From assembly GCA_900769985.1 (NCBI GenBank), contig CAAGIS010000140.1, positions 1 to 64,000 of the forward strand: a DNA stretch of 64,000 nt, read 5' to 3'. The notes beneath the pieces were generated by a model. The model was not told where the DNA came from. It ran no database searches and saw nothing but the letters and a program-made list of their open reading frames with translations. The translations under genes were made by a program, and so were the position numbers. Every line of letters begins with the position of its first letter. Positions within the stretch are counted from its first letter, which is position 1. Below, one piece after another: positions 50,643 to 59,150 of this stretch. The DNA is from Spirochaetia bacterium. Lineage in GTDB: Bacteria; Spirochaetota; Spirochaetia; Treponematales; Treponemataceae.

Positions 50643-50648
50643 ATTTAT

Positions 50649-50699
50649 AGAATAACACTTTTTTTTGTAATTGAAAAGGCATTAAAAAAGCAATATACT
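50649..50699. promoter_or_regulatory. Divergent promoters of mnmG and the lipoprotein sharing one -35 box
   Basis: Plus strand: TTGAAA (50671-50676) - 17 bp - TATACT (50694-50699), ten bases before the mnmG ATG. Minus strand: TTTTCA (50677-50672) - 17 bp - TATTCT (50654-50649), six bases before the lipoprotein ATG. The two -35 boxes use the same bases, so polymerase can serve only one side at a time. Confidence 0.65.
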
Positions 50700-50709
50700 A
50701 CAACGTATT

Positions 50710-52788
50710 ATGTCTGGCTTTTATGATTATTTTGATGTAGCAGTTGTCGGCGCAGGCCATGCTGGAATTGAAGCAAGTCTTGCTGCTGCCCGAATGGGAT
50801 TAAAAACTTTGGTAATTACTCAGTCAATAGATGCAATCGGAAGAATGAGCTGTAATCCGTCTATCGGTGGAATTGCAAAAGGAAATATCGTCAGGGAAAT
50901 TGATGCACTTGGCGGTCAGATGGGAAAGTTCATTGATGAGTCTATGATTCAGTTTAGGCTGCTGAATAAAAGCCGCGGTCCTGCTGTTCAGGCGCCACGG
51001 TCGCAGGCAGATAAACTCCGCTATGCTTCTATTGCCAGAAAAATTCTTGAAAGTACGGAAAATCTTTCTACGTTAATGGATACAGTTGTAGACATTCTGA
51101 CGACTGATTCCGAGCAGAACCTCCCTCCTGATACTGACAGCAGTGCAGAAGTCGGTTCGATTCCGGGGGAAGTGCGAGAAGGAAAAATCTATGACGGAAC
51201 AGAAAAATTCAGTCTGCATAAAAACGGAAAGCGGCAGAAAGTAATCGGAATTGTTACTGAGCGCGGAAGGGTAATTCCTGTGCGTTCTGTAGTTTTGACG
51301 ACGGGAACTTTTTTGGGCGGACGGATTTTTATCGGTGAATACGATGCGCCGTGCGGACGAATAGGCGAGAGTGCCGCTTTCGGTCTTACGCAGAATCTGC
51401 ACAGGCTTGGTTTTACGACAGGAAGGTTAAAGACTGGAACTCCGCCGCGCATTTTAAAATCGTCAGTTAATTTTAGCGTTCTTGAAGAACAGGCTGGCGA
51501 TGAAGAGATTATTCCTTTTTCGTTTGATACGGAAAAAGTAGATCGCCCGATGGTGCCGTGCCACATTGTCTATACGAATGAAAAAACTCATGACATTATA
51601 AGAAAAAATATAAACCGCTCTCCGTTATACTCAGGAAAAATTTCTGGTATCGGACCGCGTTATTGTCCGTCAATCGAAGACAAGGTAATGCGTTTTGCAG
51701 AACGCGAGCGGCACCAGATTTTTGTTGAACCGGAAGGACTTGAAACAGAAGAAATTTATTTGAATGGTTTTTCAAGTTCTCTGCCTGAAAGCGTGCAGGA
51801 CGAGTTTTTGAGGACGATGAATGGTTTTGAAAATGCTGTAGTAAGCCGCCCGGGCTATGCAGTTGAATATGATTATGTCGAACCTACGCAGCTTTATAAT
51901 TCGCTTGAAACAAAACGGGTTGCAGGTCTTTTTAACGCAGGGCAGATAAACGGAACAAGTGGTTATGAAGAGGCGGCAGGGCAGGGGCTTGTCGCAGGAA
52001 TCAACGCCGCGCTTTACAGCCGTGAACATAAAAAAGTGTGCGGTCCTTTGTGTCCGTCTGACGGTGATGTTGAAACGCGCCCTGCTTCTATGGAAAACGG
52101 TGCGTTCTGTCCGAAAGCAGTTTATTCAGAGGAAGAACTCAAGAGAAATTGGGAATGTTCTGAAAAGCAGGCATTGCAGATTGGAAAGCGGCTTGACGAA
52201 ATTCAGCGTAAGGCAGGATTTGAGAATTTTAAAAAAATCCCGGAATACAGTCCGCTTGTGCTGGGTCGTGATGAAGCGTACATCGGAGTTTTGATTGACG
52301 ACCTTGTAACACTTGGAACAAAAGAGCCGTACAGAATGTTTACAGCCCGTGCAGAATATCGCTTGAAACTTAGATATGATACTGCAGACCGCAGGCTTTC
52401 TCAAAAGGCGTTTGAAGTCGGTTTAAAGACAAAAGAGCAGCTTTTAAAAGTTCAGGAAAAATATTCTCTTGCAGACGAAATTGTCCTGCTTCTTGAAAAA
52501 AATCCGCATCTTGAAAATCCAGGCTATCCTGAAAAAATCTGGAACGAAGCAAAAATCGATTTTAAATATAAGTATTACATCGAAAAGCAAGACCGCCGTG
52601 TAGAAAAAATGCACAGAATGGAAAATTTTAGAATCCCTGCTGATTTTGATTACGGCGCAATTCCGTCGCTTTCAAGCGAATCACGGCTGAAACTTGAAAA
52701 AATCCGCCCTTTGACTTTAGGTCAGGCAAGCCGTATCAGCGGCATCAGAAACAGTGACATTATGCTGTTGATGGTTTATTTGAGATAG
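50710..52788 (+). CDS. mnmG: tRNA uridine-5-carboxymethylaminomethyl modification enzyme MnmG
   Basis: 692 residues, some 60 longer than E. coli MnmG. FAD site VAVVGAGHAGIEASLAAARM, SCNPSIGGIAKGNIVREIDA, GRLKTGTPPRI, GPRYCPSIEDKVMRF, GQINGTSGYEEAAGQGLVAG and the C-terminal helical tRNA-binding part are all present. Extra residues occur at about 132-177 (PPDTDSSAEVGSIPGEVREG) and after about 435. With MnmE it modifies wobble uridines using folate and NADH. MnmE is not in the window. Confidence 0.96.
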   Translation: MSGFYDYFDVAVVGAGHAGIEASLAAARMGLKTLVITQSIDAIGRMSCNPSIGGIAKGNIVREIDALGGQMGKFIDESMIQFRLLNKSRGPAVQAPRSQADKLRYASIARKILESTENLSTLMDTVVDILTTDSEQNLPPDTDSSAEVGSIPGEVREGKIYDGTEKFSLHKNGKRQKVIGIVTERGRVIPVRSVVLTTGTFLGGRIFIGEYDAPCGRIGESAAFGLTQNLHRLGFTTGRLKTGTPPRILKSSVNFSVLEEQAGDEEIIPFSFDTEKVDRPMVPCHIVYTNEKTHDIIRKNINRSPLYSGKISGIGPRYCPSIEDKVMRFAERERHQIFVEPEGLETEEIYLNGFSSSLPESVQDEFLRTMNGFENAVVSRPGYAVEYDYVEPTQLYNSLETKRVAGLFNAGQINGTSGYEEAAGQGLVAGINAALYSREHKKVCGPLCPSDGDVETRPASMENGAFCPKAVYSEEELKRNWECSEKQALQIGKRLDEIQRKAGFENFKKIPEYSPLVLGRDEAYIGVLIDDLVTLGTKEPYRMFTARAEYRLKLRYDTADRRLSQKAFEVGLKTKEQLLKVQEKYSLADEIVLLLEKNPHLENPGYPEKIWNEAKIDFKYKYYIEKQDRRVEKMHRMENFRIPADFDYGAIPSLSSESRLKLEKIRPLTLGQASRISGIRNSDIMLLMVYLR

Positions 52789-52838
52789 GGATTTTTATTT
52801 TTGCTCTGAGAAATTTTTATTTCCTCTTATTGTCATCC

Positions 52839-54413
52839 TTACCCAAACAGTTCCGTAGTCTTAAGCCATGCAGCCACTTTTTCTGCATCACTGTCAAGCT
52901 CGCGGTCGTCTTCTACAAAAGCGCTCAGATTTCTGATTTCAGAATGAACCTTTTTTGTGAACGGTGCAAAATCGTCAATGCCTGCCAGGTCAACAGCCTG
53001 CATCGCAGCAAGAATATGCGTTGCATATTGCAAAAATAAAAGTTCAATTTGTTCTGCAAGCTTGCGTGCCGAAATAGTGCCCATCGAAACTTTATCTTGA
53101 TTAAGAGCTTCTGTCGGTGCACTTGTAAGCGAAACAGGAAAGCAGTATGTTGCAATTTCACCGCGAATTGCACTGATTGTAATTTGTGCAGCTTTAAATC
53201 CGAGACGCAGTCCGGCACGAGGATGTTCTGGTGGAGTAACTGGAATTAAATTTTCTGTAAGTCCATTAAATTTTCCATCGATGATAACTTCTGCCTGTTT
53301 GTCAGAAAGATCCGCAATATTTGCAAGTGCAGTCCTCAAGTAATCACATGCTGCGCATATATGCCCACCGTAAAAATTCCCTGTGTTGTAAAGTCTTCCT
53401 GCTTCAATGTCAACAAGCGGATTGTCGTTTGCAGAATTCAATTCTTCTGTAATGAGTTTTTTTGCAAAATGAAGCGTATCGCGATAGACACCAGTAATCT
53501 GCGGTGCACAGCGGATTGAATATCTGTCCTGAATTTTATTCTGTTGGGCAACAAAACTTTTGCCGTCGAGTTTTTGTATTTGGCTTTGTAAAAAGTCTTC
53601 GTATTTAAAAACGCGTTTTGAATCTTTAATGATGTCGTAAATGTAAGAAGCAGATTCGCACTGACCTTTGTGATTTTTAATTTCACTCACTTTTGCAACA
53701 AAAGGCGTGTCTTTTCCGCGCGTAATTTCAGAAGTTACGGCAGAAAGAAAATCTGAAATTTTTGCAAGCCGTTCAGCTTTTTTTAATGCAAGGCATGCAA
53801 CTGCAGTCATTACGGAAGTTCCGTTCATAATTGCAAGCCCTTCTTTTGCTTCGATTGGAAGCGGCTTTATTTTTTCGGCATTAAATGCGTCCATTGTCGG
53901 AACGATTTTTCCTTTATAGTAAACCTGGCGCTGTCCCATAATTACGGCTGCAAGATACGAAAGCGGTGTCAAATCACCTGATGCACCGACTGAGCCAAGC
54001 TCGGGAATTACAGGTACGATGTCTTTATTTAAAAGCGTAACCATCATTTTTGCAAGTTCGGGACGGATTGCAGAATGACCACCTTTGATGTTTCCGTTTA
54101 AACGTGCAAGAACTACGGCGCGCGCAGTTTCGTGGTCAAACTTACGACCAAGTCCGATTCCGTGGTAAGTGCAGATTACGCGCTGAAGTTCTCCTGCTTT
54201 GTCAACGCTTATCTGGTTGTGGCAGCTGTCACCAAAATCTGTTGTAACTCCGTAAGTCGGAACACCTGTCGCTATATAGTCTTCAAGGAACTTTCTTGAT
54301 TTTTCAAGTGTCTCCCAAAACTGTTTTTCTTCTGGAAGTTGAATTTGTTCATTTTTGTATGCGACATCACATACATCATCGATTGAGAGATTTTCACCAT
54401 TTATTATTTTCAT
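52839..54413 (-). CDS. hutH: Histidine/aromatic amino acid ammonia-lyase
   Basis: 524 residues, family-typical length. MIO-forming Ala144-Ser145-Gly146 in GSVGASGDLTPLSYLA; YGVTTDFGDS, RLNGNIKGGHSAIRP, NDNPLVD and the GNFYGGHI region are conserved. At the ring-binding site histidine lyases have SH and this has YH (CTYHGIGLG), so histidine is likely but another aromatic amino acid is possible. It starts one base after the adenosine deaminase stop, giving a two-gene ammonia-releasing operon. Other hut genes are not seen. Confidence 0.85.
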   Translation of the reverse strand: MKIINGENLSIDDVCDVAYKNEQIQLPEEKQFWETLEKSRKFLEDYIATGVPTYGVTTDFGDSCHNQISVDKAGELQRVICTYHGIGLGRKFDHETARAVVLARLNGNIKGGHSAIRPELAKMMVTLLNKDIVPVIPELGSVGASGDLTPLSYLAAVIMGQRQVYYKGKIVPTMDAFNAEKIKPLPIEAKEGLAIMNGTSVMTAVACLALKKAERLAKISDFLSAVTSEITRGKDTPFVAKVSEIKNHKGQCESASYIYDIIKDSKRVFKYEDFLQSQIQKLDGKSFVAQQNKIQDRYSIRCAPQITGVYRDTLHFAKKLITEELNSANDNPLVDIEAGRLYNTGNFYGGHICAACDYLRTALANIADLSDKQAEVIIDGKFNGLTENLIPVTPPEHPRAGLRLGFKAAQITISAIRGEIATYCFPVSLTSAPTEALNQDKVSMGTISARKLAEQIELLFLQYATHILAAMQAVDLAGIDDFAPFTKKVHSEIRNLSAFVEDDRELDSDAEKVAAWLKTTELFG

Positions 54414-54414
54414 T

Positions 54415-55458
54415 TTAGAATAGCTCCGGCTGTTGTGTTTTAAAATCTGTAAATATTTTTTTTACTTCTTGAATGTAGTTTTCTTTTTCAGTTTCAGCAA
54501 GGAATGAAGCTTTAAAACTGTTGCAGATTAAATCTTCAATTTCGTCGGTAGTAAAACTCAGTTTGCTGTACAGATTCCAGTATTCTTCATTGACTGTAGT
54601 ATTAAAAAATACAGGATCGTCTGAACCGATTGTAACGAGAACTCCGTTGTCGTAGAGCTGTCTTACAGGATGTTCGCTCATCGTCTTTACGTATTTTTTT
54701 GTGAACACATTGCTTGTCGGACAGATTTCAAGCGGAATTTTATTTTTGCTTATGTATTCCATTAATTCTTTATCTTGAACTGCTGTAATGCCATGCCCGA
54801 TTCTTTCTGAATGTAAAATCTTTACTGCATCCCAAATACTTTCAGGGCCTGCATCTTCTCCAGCGTGTGCTACTGCATGGAAACCGTCTTTATGCGCCTG
54901 CACAAAAACAGGCCCGAATAAATTGCACGGTCCTTTTATTTCGTTTCCGCCAAGTCCGATTCCGATAATGTCTGAACTTGGAAAGGCTTTCATCATTTCG
55001 TAATTTTCCTGTGCATTTTCAAGTCCGAATGTCCTTGAAACATCTACAAGAAGTTTTATCGTAATGTTTTTTTCTGATTTTATTTTTGCAATGTTTTTTG
55101 AAAAATTTTCAACCATGTCTTTGTAGCTGAAACCTTTTTTTATGAACGAAGACGGTGCAAAAAAAGCCTCGCAGTATTTTACGTTGTTCTCTTCAAGATA
55201 ATCTGCAAAGTCGCTGAATACTAAATCAAAATCCTGCACTTCAGTAAACATATCCTGAACTTTCAAAAAAGAAGCGATGAAGCCTGATAAATCATCGTAA
55301 TCAAAAAGTGATTTTTCTTCCTGTTCAGACATACTCTTGCCAAATCGTTTTTCATAGAGTTTTTTTACAGATGCCATTTTAATTACAGCTTCTATGTGAA
55401 TATGAAGTTCAGCTTTTGGGACTTGTTTTAATAAGGAAAAAAAATCGGCTTTTTTCAT
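54415..55458 (-). CDS. add: Adenosine deaminase
   Basis: 347 residues from the ATG at 55458 (MKKADFFSLLKQVPKAELHI); an upstream extension in the same frame is AT-rich and lacks family features. Metal motif HIHIEA, catalytic HAGEDAGPESIWDAV, SERIGHG, and GSDDPVFFNTT. The Gly usual after HxHxE is Ala. An AAGGAG lies somewhat far (about 14 bases) upstream. It converts adenosine to inosine and ammonia; its partner is the ammonia-lyase. Confidence 0.92.
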   Translation of the reverse strand: MKKADFFSLLKQVPKAELHIHIEAVIKMASVKKLYEKRFGKSMSEQEEKSLFDYDDLSGFIASFLKVQDMFTEVQDFDLVFSDFADYLEENNVKYCEAFFAPSSFIKKGFSYKDMVENFSKNIAKIKSEKNITIKLLVDVSRTFGLENAQENYEMMKAFPSSDIIGIGLGGNEIKGPCNLFGPVFVQAHKDGFHAVAHAGEDAGPESIWDAVKILHSERIGHGITAVQDKELMEYISKNKIPLEICPTSNVFTKKYVKTMSEHPVRQLYDNGVLVTIGSDDPVFFNTTVNEEYWNLYSKLSFTTDEIEDLICNSFKASFLAETEKENYIQEVKKIFTDFKTQQPELF

Positions 55459-55654
55459 AATTAAGTTCAAACTCCTTTTTCCGATGTCTTTAAAAATTTC
55501 ACCGAAACTTACCTTGTCATTAATTATTATTAATTGGAAAAAAATTAATAATGACTCTTCATTTTTATATCGGCAGATTTTGCAGAATTCTTTACACAAA
55601 AACATTAAATGAACCTCTAAAAATTTCAGTTTTCAGAGGTTCTATAAAATTTTC

Positions 55655-57454
55655 TTAAATCAATTTTTCAAGTTCATCGACAATTTCCTTGAACTTATCA
55701 AGAGCCTTTTGTATTGGTTCAGTTTTTGACATGTCAACTCCGGCAACTTTTAAAGATTCAATCGGATAGCGTGAACCGCCTGATTTGAGGAATTTGAAAT
55801 AATCTTCCCGTTCAGATTCTCCGCCGTTTGTAACTCTGTCTGCCAAAGCCATTGCTGCAGAAATTCCTGTTGCATATTTGTAGACATAAAATGAATTATA
55901 GAAATGCGGAATTCTAAGTCCTTCCATATCTGAGTTTTCTTCAAATTTCATTGTGTCGCCAAAGTACTGGACTAAAAGTTCGCGATAGATTTTGCGCAGT
56001 ATTTTTGCAGAAAGTGGAGTTCCGTTTTCTACGAGTTCATGAACTTTAAGTTCGTATTCTGCAAACATTGTCTGCCTGTGGAGTGTTGCAAGAATGTCGC
56101 CTGCGCGCATTGAAAGGTAGTAAAGTTTTTCTTCTTTTGATTTTGAATTTTTTAGAAGATACTGAAAGACTAATTCTTCGTTGAATGTCGAGGCAACTTC
56201 AGCTTCAAAAATTGTATAGTTATAGTGCATGAACGGATTGTTATGGCTTGAGTACCAGGAGTGCATTGAGTGTCCGCCTTCGTGTGCCATCGTAAAAACA
56301 TCACGAATTACGTCTTCTTTGTAGTTGAGCAGAATGTAAGGGTAGCCTGTGTAACAGCCGCTTGAAAAAGCACCGCTCCGCTTTCCTTTATTTTCGTAAC
56401 GGTCAACCCAGCCGTTTTTAAGTCCGCTACACAATGTGTCGGTATATTCTTTTCCGAGAGGACTGAGTGCCTGGCGGCAGATTTCTACTGCCTGATCGTA
56501 AGTTGTGTGAATGCTGATGTCTTTTGTAAACGGCATGTAGACATCATAATGGCGCAGGTCTTCTGTTCCGAGTGCTTTCTGGAAAATTCTGTAATATCTG
56601 TGAAGCGTGTCAAAATTTTTGTGAACTGTATCAATAAGGTTTGTGTAAACTTCAACAGGTACTTTGTTTGAGTAAAGCGCTGCTTCAATGCAGGAACTGT
56701 AGCCTCGTGCGCGTGTTTCAAAAATGTCCTGATTTACGCTTCCTGCATAAAGACTTGCAAGTGTGTTTTCGTGTTTTTCAAAAACTCCGTAGAATCTTTC
56801 GTATGCAGCTTTGCGTATATTGCGGTCAGGATTTTTAAGGAACTGACTCCATGTTGTCTGTGTAAGCGGAAGCTGTTTTCCGTCAACTTCGATTGTGCCG
56901 AAATCAAGTTCAACATTTTCAAGTATGCTGAACGTTTTATAGGCCGTTTCTGAAGTTTCCTGCTGAAGTGCAAGTATGCGTTCTTCTTTTTCTGAAAGAA
57001 TGTATGGTTTTAAATGAAGCAGTTTTTTTATATAGATTTTGTACTCTGAAAATTCAGGTGTGTTTATCCAGCTTTCAAGTTTTGAACTGTCGATTGCAGT
57101 AATTTCTGTATCGAAAAAACTTAATTCGCTTGAAGCTTTTACGACAGCCATTTGCGCACGACCTTCTTTGTCTGTAGCATCGTTGTCGCTCTCGTCTGCA
57201 TTGTGCATCAGGCTTGCATAGTTTTCGACGATTTCAGCAGTTTGCCAGAGTTCGCTGTATTTTTTCAATGCTTCAAGCAGCGTTTCTTTTGAAGTTCCAA
57301 GCTTTCCTTTATATTGAACAATCTCCTGTGCCATCGGTTCAATTTTTGCAAGAGAAAGTTCCCAGTCATTATCAGTTTTAAAAAGCGATGTTAAATCCCA
57401 TTTGTCTGAATCCGGAATGTCTTTCCGATTCGGAATTGTTTTTTCTGTAGTCAT
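55655..57454 (-). CDS. pepF: Oligoendopeptidase F, M3 family
   Basis: 599 residues. Zinc site HEGGH with His391, Glu392 and His395, downstream Glu in NYTIFEAEVASTFNEELVFQ; QDIFETRARGYSSCIEAALY and LKSGGSRYPIESLKVAGVDM are typical PepF motifs. Degrades cytoplasmic peptides. No ribosome-binding site: TATAAT (57467-57462) ends seven bases before the ATG, again suggesting a leaderless message; its -35 is poor. Confidence 0.95.
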   Translation of the reverse strand: MTTEKTIPNRKDIPDSDKWDLTSLFKTDNDWELSLAKIEPMAQEIVQYKGKLGTSKETLLEALKKYSELWQTAEIVENYASLMHNADESDNDATDKEGRAQMAVVKASSELSFFDTEITAIDSSKLESWINTPEFSEYKIYIKKLLHLKPYILSEKEERILALQQETSETAYKTFSILENVELDFGTIEVDGKQLPLTQTTWSQFLKNPDRNIRKAAYERFYGVFEKHENTLASLYAGSVNQDIFETRARGYSSCIEAALYSNKVPVEVYTNLIDTVHKNFDTLHRYYRIFQKALGTEDLRHYDVYMPFTKDISIHTTYDQAVEICRQALSPLGKEYTDTLCSGLKNGWVDRYENKGKRSGAFSSGCYTGYPYILLNYKEDVIRDVFTMAHEGGHSMHSWYSSHNNPFMHYNYTIFEAEVASTFNEELVFQYLLKNSKSKEEKLYYLSMRAGDILATLHRQTMFAEYELKVHELVENGTPLSAKILRKIYRELLVQYFGDTMKFEENSDMEGLRIPHFYNSFYVYKYATGISAAMALADRVTNGGESEREDYFKFLKSGGSRYPIESLKVAGVDMSKTEPIQKALDKFKEIVDELEKLI

Positions 57455-57515
57455 GAAAGTTATTATATCGATTTTTCATTTGGAGGGAAAGAACCTCCCT
57501 CTTTCCCCAGCACGA

Positions 57516-57534
57516 CTTAGGGCTATGCCCTAAG
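57516..57534. repeat. 8-bp-arm hairpin between pepF and the DUF4143 gene
   Basis: CTTAGGGC (57516-57523) and GCCCTAAG (57527-57534) around TAT. No U run follows in either direction. Function unknown. Confidence 0.5.
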
Positions 57535-57565
57535 AACCCGATATGCAAGGGATTTTACGGATGTC

Positions 57566-57609
57566 TTGATTTTCGACTAATTTGAAGTTATACTCCAAAT
57601 TAGTCGAAA
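57566..57609 (+). promoter_or_regulatory. DUF4143 ATPase promoter with the -10 box inside a 14-bp-arm dyad
   Basis: TTGATT (57566-57571) - 17 bp - TATACT (57589-57594). Perfect dyad arms 57571-57584 and 57596-57609 flank the -10 box. An AGGAGG ribosome-binding site lies before the ATG at 57622. Confidence 0.75.
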
Positions 57610-57621
57610 CAGGAGGCTCAA

Positions 57622-58839
57622 ATGTATATAAATCGTCATATTCTGCCATATCTTGAAAGAATGAAAAAACAGTTTCGGGTTCTTTTGATTACAGGTTCAA
57701 GGCAAGTTGGAAAATCTACATTATTAAAAAATAAACTTCTTCCTGAATATGACTATGTTACGCTTGATGATTTTTCAGATTTAAGCATTGCTCAAAAAGA
57801 TGCTGCACTATTTTTCAAAAATCATCCTCTTCCTGTAATTGTAGATGAAGTTCAGCGTGCTCCAAATCTGTTTCTTCAAATAAAACTCCTTGCTGACAAT
57901 TCAGAAGAAAAAGGAAAAATCATTCTTACAGGTTCACAAAGTTATAAATTATTGAGCAATGCCGCAGATTCTCTTGCCGGACGCGTCTGTATCATCAATA
58001 TGTCATCTCTTTCTCTTAGGGAAAAATACGGAATTGATTTTAATACGGAGTTTTTGCCGACAGAAGAATATATATCAAAAAGAAAGAAGTCTGTAAAAAC
58101 ATACGCAAATCTTTGGAATCATATTTGGCGCGGTAGTATGCCTGAACTTGCAGATGATACTATTGAATGGGAAGCTTTTTATCGTTCTTACATCAGGACT
58201 TACATTGACAGAGATGTTGCAGATTTGATAGATGTAAAAAATCTTGTTAAGTTCAATAATTTTATGCAGTGCATTGCATCTCGTGTGGGAGAACTTTTCA
58301 ATGCGGACTCTCTTGCTCGTGATGTCGGCGTTACAAGCAAAACAATTTCTCAATGGACAAGTATTTTGGAGTCCTCTGGTGTTATCAAGCTTTTGCAGCC
58401 TTATGAAAAAAATGTGTCTAACCGTGCCGTAAAGACTCCAAAAATATATTTTATGGATACAGGTCTTGTCTGCCATTTAGTCGGCTGGAGTTCAAGTCAG
58501 GTTGCCATGAACGGTGCAATGTCAGGCAGCTTGTTTGAGAATTTTGTCGTAAGCGAAATAATCAAGTCTTATTATAATTCCGGGCATGACTCAAAAGATA
58601 TTTATTTTTACCGGGATAAAGATAAAAAAGAAATCGATTTGATTATCGAAAAAGATAATATTCTCTACCCTATTGAAATAAAAAAATCTGCCCAGCCCAC
58701 AATTGATATGGCAAAAAGTTTTTCTGTGCTTCATAAAATTCCAGGAAAAACGGTCGGTCAAGGATGTATTTTATGTCAGTGCGATAAAATGCATTATCTG
58801 AGCGATAATGTAGCAGCACTTCCTGTAGAATATATTTGA
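57622..58839 (+). CDS. DUF4143 / AAA_14 family ATPase
   Basis: 405 residues. P-loop GSRQVGKST at 25-33, Walker B in LPVIVDEVQRAPNL, sensor ILTGSQSY. A winged-helix-like segment follows (ADSLARDVGVTSKTISQW), then the DUF4143 nuclease-like domain (KTPKIYFMDTGLV, YFYRDKDKKEIDLIIEKD, YPIEIKKSA with the D-ExK-like residues). Function of this common family is unsettled. The broken paralogue is at 8933-9412. The palindromic promoter suggests tight, perhaps self-made, repression. Confidence 0.88.
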   Translation: MYINRHILPYLERMKKQFRVLLITGSRQVGKSTLLKNKLLPEYDYVTLDDFSDLSIAQKDAALFFKNHPLPVIVDEVQRAPNLFLQIKLLADNSEEKGKIILTGSQSYKLLSNAADSLAGRVCIINMSSLSLREKYGIDFNTEFLPTEEYISKRKKSVKTYANLWNHIWRGSMPELADDTIEWEAFYRSYIRTYIDRDVADLIDVKNLVKFNNFMQCIASRVGELFNADSLARDVGVTSKTISQWTSILESSGVIKLLQPYEKNVSNRAVKTPKIYFMDTGLVCHLVGWSSSQVAMNGAMSGSLFENFVVSEIIKSYYNSGHDSKDIYFYRDKDKKEIDLIIEKDNILYPIEIKKSAQPTIDMAKSFSVLHKIPGKTVGQGCILCQCDKMHYLSDNVAALPVEYI

Positions 58840-59074
58840 AATTTACAACTACTACAGTCTGCCCACCACATAGAGCTTTGCTTCATGCAATTCCCGTAGT
58901 GCGAGTTGGTCGCGCTATAAGAAATTTATCACTACAACAGTCTGAACGTCACATAGAGAATTGCTTCAAGCAATTCTCGTAGCGCGAGTTGGTCGCGCTA
59001 TAAGAAATTTATCACTACAACAGTCTGAACGCCACATAGAGTTTTGCATTTGCAAAACTCGTAGCGCGAGCTGC
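58838..59074 (+). repeat. 83-bp tandem repeat array with conserved, covarying hairpins
   Basis: Units 58838-58920 and 58921-59003 (83 bp each) and a partial third, 59004-59074. Each carries two hairpins: a variable one and TAGCGCGA-GTTGG-TCGCGCTA. In unit 2 the first stem is GAGAATTGC/GCAATTCTC (58956-58964 / 58970-58978); in unit 3 it is GAGTTTTGCA/TGCAAAACTC (59039-59048 / 59051-59060), paired changes that keep the stem. Unit 1 has a decayed first stem. The array fills most of the 311-bp gap between the ATPase and the lipoprotein gene. Confidence 0.85.
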
Positions 59075-59110
59075 TTCCATGTTTGTGAGGAATTGAAATT
59101 TACGAGCGCT

Positions 59111-59143
59111 TACTTGAATTAAGTACGGAAAATTTGATAGATT
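59111..59143 (+). promoter_or_regulatory. Promoter of the SH3-domain lipoprotein
   Basis: TTGAAT (59114-59119) - 18 bp - TAGATT (59138-59143), then seven bases to the ATG at 59151. A small dyad TACTT/AAGTA (59111-59125) covers the -35 box. Confidence 0.5.
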
Positions 59144-59150
59144 TACTGTT

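Noticed and set aside
57480..57540. Terminator between pepF and the DUF4143 gene
   Set aside because: pepF starts here and runs away from it, and the CTTAGGGC hairpin has no U run in either direction.
58838..59074. CRISPR array
   Set aside because: The repeated unit is 83 bp and nearly continuous, with no unique spacers and no cas genes; the differences are paired changes within hairpins.
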